From positions 1 to 8,430 of the forward strand of contig RGBY01000097.1 of the NCBI GenBank assembly GCA_009919445.1: a stretch of 8,430 nt of DNA, written 5' to 3'. Numbering within the stretch: position 1 is the first letter of the stretch; the number at the start of each line of letters is the position of its first letter. The notes under the pieces are model-generated. The model was not told the origin of the DNA and ran no database searches. It saw only the letters and a program-made list of their open reading frames with translations. Shown piece by piece: positions 5,497 to 8,430 of this stretch. The stretch comes from Planctomycetia bacterium. GTDB lineage: Bacteria > Planctomycetota > Planctomycetia > Pirellulales > UBA1268. The position numbers were made by a program, and so were the translations under genes.

Positions 5497-6377
5497 GTGG
5501 CGGCGTGTTGACTGATCCAGAGCCAGTCGCCCGTTCCCTGCCGGCTGGCCTGCACACCTGGTGGCGGATGCTTGTCATTTGCCTTGAGGAGCGTCTCGCA
5601 TATCGCAGTGATTTTGCGATTGGCACACTGATGCGGTTCCTGCCAATCGTAACTCAGGTATTTCTCTGGACGGCGGTCTTTGCTGCATCGAATCGAAGTG
5701 ACATCGCAGGCTACTCGCGAGACAACATCGTCGCCTACTACCTGCTCACGATGATCACCCGGGCCTTTTCCAGCATGCCGGGGCTCGCCGGAGGAATTGC
5801 CCGGAGTATTCGCGATGGCTCGGTGAAGAAATATCTGATTCAGCCAGTCGACTACGTGAGTTTTCTGCTGGCTTCACGGGTGGCCCATAAAGTCGTCTAC
5901 TACATCGTGGCAATTGTGCCCTTTGCGATCGTCTTTTTTGTCTGCCGGGGCTATTTTCCGGCTCCCCCTGATGGGCTGACGGTACTGGCCTATTTGCTGT
6001 CCCTGGTGCTGTCGTTCCTGCTTGGCTTTTTCCTAGAGGCCACGCTTGGCATGATTGGCTTCTGGTTTCTTGAGGTTTCCAGCATCATCTTTGCGTACAT
6101 GCTGCTGCAGTACCTGCTCTCCGGGCACATGTTTCCGATCGATATGCTCGAGGGTATCCCGACTGGGCTGAGTGGAGTTAGCCTGGCGGATGTCGTTCAC
6201 TGGCTCCCCTTCCAGTACACCGCCTACTTCCCGGCCTCGGTGTGGCTGGGGAAGATTCAGGGCTGGGATCTAGTTCTCGGGCTTGCGGTAGAGGTTGTCT
6301 GGCTGGTGGTGATGGTCCTCGTCTGTCGGCTTGCCTGGTGGCGAGGCACTTGTCGCTACAGCGGTTTTGGTGGGTAA
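5493..6377 (+). CDS. ABC-2 type permease, first subunit (COG4587 type)
   Basis: This 294-residue membrane protein is the first of two permease subunits for the preceding ATPase. About six membrane segments can be read, near residues 43-63, 78-95, 132-151, 162-189, 193-213 and 258-283. After a roughly 25-residue N-terminal tail comes the LEERLAYRSDFAIG block common in this family. The coupling-helix region RDGSVKKYLIQPVDY (107-121), with the DG...YL..P pattern, is characteristic. A second family signature is PFQYTAYFPASVWLGK (239-254). It starts with ATGA overlapping the ATPase stop, with GGGTGGA just before the ATG, so translation is coupled. It is unlike the classical DrrB/NodJ permeases and matches the COG4586/4587/3694 arrangement, in which two different permeases pair. 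The exported substrate is unknown for most members of this family. Confidence 0.88.
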   Translation: MSGGVLTDPEPVARSLPAGLHTWWRMLVICLEERLAYRSDFAIGTLMRFLPIVTQVFLWTAVFAASNRSDIAGYSRDNIVAYYLLTMITRAFSSMPGLAGGIARSIRDGSVKKYLIQPVDYVSFLLASRVAHKVVYYIVAIVPFAIVFFVCRGYFPAPPDGLTVLAYLLSLVLSFLLGFFLEATLGMIGFWFLEVSSIIFAYMLLQYLLSGHMFPIDMLEGIPTGLSGVSLADVVHWLPFQYTAYFPASVWLGKIQGWDLVLGLAVEVVWLVVMVLVCRLAWWRGTCRYSGFGG

Positions 6378-6387
6378 GGAACAGTCC

Positions 6388-6474
6388 ATGCCCTTTGCTT
6401 CGGAAGAACCGGCTGGGGCGTCAAGCACAAGGCAACTCATGAGTCACGCGGACAGGCCGTTGGCTGCTGGATGA
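6388..6474 (+). CDS. Possible 28-residue small ORF between the two permease genes
   Basis: An ATG at 6388 is preceded by AAGGA (6376-6380), which overlaps the TAA of the first permease, with an ideal 7-base spacing. It is the best Shine-Dalgarno sequence in the operon. The frame runs for 28 codons (beginning MPFASEEPAGASS) to a TGA at 6472-6474 and then continues, in the same frame, CAA-CAG-ATG into the second permease. The peptide is hydrophilic, without a membrane segment or recognisable motif. It may be a small peptide or leader that couples translation to the downstream permease, whose own start has a poor ribosome binding site. It may also be the true N-terminal extension of that permease, interrupted by a single stop codon. 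I do not recognise a homologue. Confidence 0.35.
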   Translation: MPFASEEPAGASSTRQLMSHADRPLAAG

Positions 6475-6480
6475 CAACAG

Positions 6481-7299
6481 ATGCTGCGTTACCTCACCAT
6501 CTTTGCGACCTTTGCCCGTGCCTGTCTGGTACGCGACATGACCTTTCGCGCGAATTTTCTCCTTGAATGCCTTACCAGTCTTGGCTGGATGTCGATGAAC
6601 CTGGCCTTCTACCTGCTGATTTTCAGCTTTACACCAGAAATTGGCCGGGATAGTGGCTGGTCGCGGGAGCCGTTCTTTGCCTTTGTTGCTACCGGCTTGA
6701 TCATCAATGCAGTTGTGCAGGCGCTCTTTATGCCCAGTGCATCAGAGTTGGCCGAGATGGTGCGGACGGGAGGTCTTGATGCCATTCTGGTGAAGCCGCT
6801 TGATGCCCAATTCCTGCTTTCGATGCATCGCTTTGATTTTTCTTCGCTGGCGAATGGAATCGTCGGAGTGGTGTTGCTGGCGTGGGCGGTGCCCCGCTTT
6901 CCTGTGCCGCCACCGCTGGTGGCCTGGCTGCTCTACCCACTTCTCATCGTCTGTGGGGTGGCGATTCTCTATGGTTTGATCATCACGTTGGCGGCTGCCA
7001 CGATCATGATGGGCCGGAACCAAAGCCTCTACGACTTTTGGTTCTACATCACCAATTTCTCCCGGTATCCCGCTGAGATCTACGCCGGGCCGTGGGGCGG
7101 GCCCCTGCGGATGCTCTGTACGTTCGTGATTCCGATTCTGCTGGTCGTCAATGTGCCGGCGGGTACCATCGCCAAGCCACTCAGTGGTGAGGCCTGGGGC
7201 ATGGTACTGGTAACGGTGGTGGCCGCAGTGGCAGCGATCAGTTTTTCGCGGCTCTTTTTCCAAACAGCCCTGGCCCGCTATCGCAGCGCCTCAAGCTAG
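6481..7299 (+). CDS. ABC-2 type permease, second subunit (COG3694 / DUF990 type)
   Basis: This 272-residue membrane protein is the partner permease of the exporter. Hydrophobic segments lie near residues 24-50, 65-85, 121-138, 146-175, 205-227 and 239-261, giving six probable membrane helices. Family marks include the FRANFLLE entry to helix 1, the cytoplasmic MVRTGGLDAILVKPLDAQF block (93-111) with its RTGGLD...L.KP pattern, and FSRYPAEIY (193-201), a near-invariant RYP-x-x-IY/F motif of this group. The ATG at 6481 is the earliest start in this stretch because an in-frame TGA lies at 6472-6474. The only purine-rich match before it is GGA about 10 bases upstream, which is weak, and translation may be coupled to the small ORF ending 6 bases earlier. 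The 103-base gap after the first permease is unusual in an otherwise tight operon. The next gene starts 13 bases after its stop. The substrate is unknown. Confidence 0.9.
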   Translation: MLRYLTIFATFARACLVRDMTFRANFLLECLTSLGWMSMNLAFYLLIFSFTPEIGRDSGWSREPFFAFVATGLIINAVVQALFMPSASELAEMVRTGGLDAILVKPLDAQFLLSMHRFDFSSLANGIVGVVLLAWAVPRFPVPPPLVAWLLYPLLIVCGVAILYGLIITLAAATIMMGRNQSLYDFWFYITNFSRYPAEIYAGPWGGPLRMLCTFVIPILLVVNVPAGTIAKPLSGEAWGMVLVTVVAAVAAISFSRLFFQTALARYRSASS

Positions 7300-7312
7300 A
7301 CACGAGTTATTG

Positions 7313-8284
7313 ATGAATGCATTCCCTTCGGGACGATCCGACACGACCCGTCCGCTCTGGCTCGCTTGGCTGCAATTGGTGAGGCTCCCCAATCTGGCCA
7401 CGGCAGTTGCCGACCCGCTGGCAGGGTTTGTCATCGTGGCGGGTTTCCACGATCTTTCCTGGCTGCCACCGGCTGGCTGGCTGGCTGTGCTGGCTTCGGT
7501 TTGTCTCTACGCCGGTGGCATGGTGCAGAACGACGTGGTTGATGCCGAGGTCGATCAGCATGAGCGGCCTGGTCGTCCTCTACCCAGCGGTCAGATCGCA
7601 GTTGGGACAGCGGCCCTGGCAGCCAATGGCCTGCTTGCGGTTGGTGGCCTGGCTGCCTGTGCCGCTGCTGTGGTGGCGGCTTGCCCTGCTCCTGCTTTTG
7701 TTGGGGCGGTGCTCACTGTCGCGATCTGGGTGTACAACCGTCATGCAAAAGGAACGTTACCCGGCACAGTGGTGATGGGCAGTTGCCGGGGGCTCAACTG
7801 GCTGCTGGGCATGACAGCGGCGGGCTGGCCAGCGGGCACACTCTGGCTGCTCCCCATCGGGATGGGACTTTACGTGACCGGTATCACCATCTTTGCACGT
7901 GATGAGGTGGAGCAGGGGAGGCGCAGGCTTTTGCTGCTGGGCACGGCGGTCATGCTGGGGGGGCTTGTTCTTGCGGGAGCCGTGCCGGGACAGGCATTGG
8001 CAAACGACACGCTGGCAGCAGGAATGTGGGTGGCCGGTGGACGCCTGCCTGCCTGGCTATCGCTCTGGAGTGTGCTGGCTGTTGTCATTGTCACCCGCTG
8101 CCTCCAGGCAGCCTTTGACCCGTCCCCACGCCGGATGCAGGCGGCAATCGGAAACGCCATCATGGCGATTATCACCCTCGATGCGGTCTTGGTGCTCGCC
8201 TTCTGTGGAGAGGCCTGGGCGATTGCGATCTTCATGCTGCTGGCCTGGTTTGTGCTGGGGCGACGGCTGGCGGCAGTGACCTGA
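7313..8284 (+). CDS. UbiA-superfamily prenyltransferase, EboC-like
   Basis: This 323-residue polytopic membrane protein has many Ala/Leu/Trp-rich helices. The first Asp-rich motif of the UbiA superfamily is intact as N73-xxx-D77-xxx-D81, followed by HERPGRPLPSGQI (83-95), which identifies the family. These enzymes use Mg-bound prenyl diphosphates to prenylate an acceptor within the membrane. The second Asp-rich motif is weak: ARDEVEQG (196-203) replaces the usual DxxxD. The block LPGTVVMGSCRGLNWLLGM (149-167) is close to what I recall of EboC proteins, the UbiA-like members of ebo gene clusters, which are linked to moving a metabolite to the periplasm in cyanobacteria. A UbiA-like bacteriochlorophyll, haem or menaquinone enzyme is less likely. 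I chose the ATG at 7313 over the adjacent TTG at 7310. It follows the second permease by only 13 bases and is probably in the same operon. The ribosome binding site is weak (GAG, 6 bases upstream). Confidence 0.85.
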   Translation: MNAFPSGRSDTTRPLWLAWLQLVRLPNLATAVADPLAGFVIVAGFHDLSWLPPAGWLAVLASVCLYAGGMVQNDVVDAEVDQHERPGRPLPSGQIAVGTAALAANGLLAVGGLAACAAAVVAACPAPAFVGAVLTVAIWVYNRHAKGTLPGTVVMGSCRGLNWLLGMTAAGWPAGTLWLLPIGMGLYVTGITIFARDEVEQGRRRLLLLGTAVMLGGLVLAGAVPGQALANDTLAAGMWVAGGRLPAWLSLWSVLAVVIVTRCLQAAFDPSPRRMQAAIGNAIMAIITLDAVLVLAFCGEAWAIAIFMLLAWFVLGRRLAAVT

Positions 8285-8307
8285 GAGAAACCTGAAGAAA
8301 ACTTGAA

Positions 8308-8430
8308 ATGAAGCCCGGCTACAGTACCAACAGCCTCGATAGTGGCGACCCGCTTGCGTTGCTGCCCACTCTGGTGGACTGCGGTTGTCGTTCGCTGGCA
8401 ATTACCCCAGATACGCATCTCCTTAATCCG
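8308..8430 (+). CDS. N-terminus of a probable TIM-barrel (xylose isomerase-like / Ebo-type) protein, cut by the right edge
   Basis: An ATG at 8308, 23 bases after the prenyltransferase stop, opens a frame with no stop to the edge (41 codons). It starts MKPGYSTNSL, then a helix (DPLALLPTLVDCGCRS), then LAITPDTHLLNP. The pattern of a short strand with Gly-Tyr-Ser/Asn-Thr-Asn, a helix, and a second strand with AIT-D-H-LNP resembles the start of xylose isomerase-like TIM-barrel proteins. These include sugar-phosphate isomerase/epimerases and the metal-dependent TIM-barrel proteins found in ebo clusters. Asp and His residues in the second strand would be early candidates for metal binding. A purine-rich stretch (GAAGAAAA) lies upstream. 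With only 41 residues the family call is tentative, but same-strand spacing and protein-like composition make the gene itself likely. Confidence 0.6.
   Translation, partial: MKPGYSTNSLDSGDPLALLPTLVDCGCRSLAITPDTHLLNP

Noticed and set aside
6742..7263. Minus-strand ORF of 173 codons opposite the second permease
   Set aside because: His/Arg/Gln-rich composition typical of an antisense shadow of a membrane protein gene. The plus-strand permease has clear family motifs.
7310..7312. TTG as the start of the prenyltransferase
   Set aside because: The next codon is ATG (7313), with at least as good spacing to the weak upstream GAG. ATG is preferred.

Overview
The window looks like chromosomal DNA of a moderately GC-rich bacterium. 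The gene content and protein style suggest a planctomycete, probably near the Pirellulales. The pointers are the short form of ThiC, the ispF-cysS pair, a cytochrome-like C-terminus of a type common in that phylum, and a three-gene ABC-2 exporter next to an EboC-like prenyltransferase. This assignment is inference from recognised protein families; no database search was possible.

Layout. Bases 1-186 are a low-complexity tract of GTN triplets followed by hexamers of the GGTGTT type. On the minus strand it reads as a Thr/Pro linker, so it may belong to a surface protein that runs off the left edge. It abuts the 3' end of a plus-strand gene (stop at 541) resembling the C-terminus of a cytochrome-c-like protein whose upstream part is missing or out of frame. 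Bases 542-804 are non-coding, with several short hairpins and no recognisable TPP riboswitch. thiC (805-2157, +) makes the thiamin pyrimidine precursor. It converges on cysS (2246-3820, -) across a strong hairpin at 2191-2236. ispF (3899-4375, -) lies upstream of cysS in the same direction, giving an ispF-cysS pair for isoprenoid precursor synthesis and cysteinyl-tRNA charging.

A 77-base divergent spacer (4376-4452) separates ispF from a plus-strand operon that fills the rest of the window. The operon holds an ABC ATPase (4453-5496), an ABC-2 permease overlapping it by 4 bases (5493-6377), a possible 28-codon small ORF (6388-6474), a second ABC-2 permease (6481-7299), a UbiA-superfamily membrane prenyltransferase most like EboC (7313-8284), and the first 41 codons of what looks like a TIM-barrel isomerase/hydrolase-type protein (8308 to the right edge). 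The ATPase start sits 7 bases after a TATACT box and lacks a Shine-Dalgarno sequence, which suggests a leaderless transcript.

Working together: the ABC triad is of the COG4586/COG4587/COG3694 kind and should form one exporter with two different permease subunits. Tight linkage to an EboC-like enzyme and a probable TIM-barrel protein suggests the operon makes or moves a small, possibly lipid-linked, metabolite to or across the membrane. This is the most interesting candidate system here, but most of any metabolite cluster would lie beyond the right edge.
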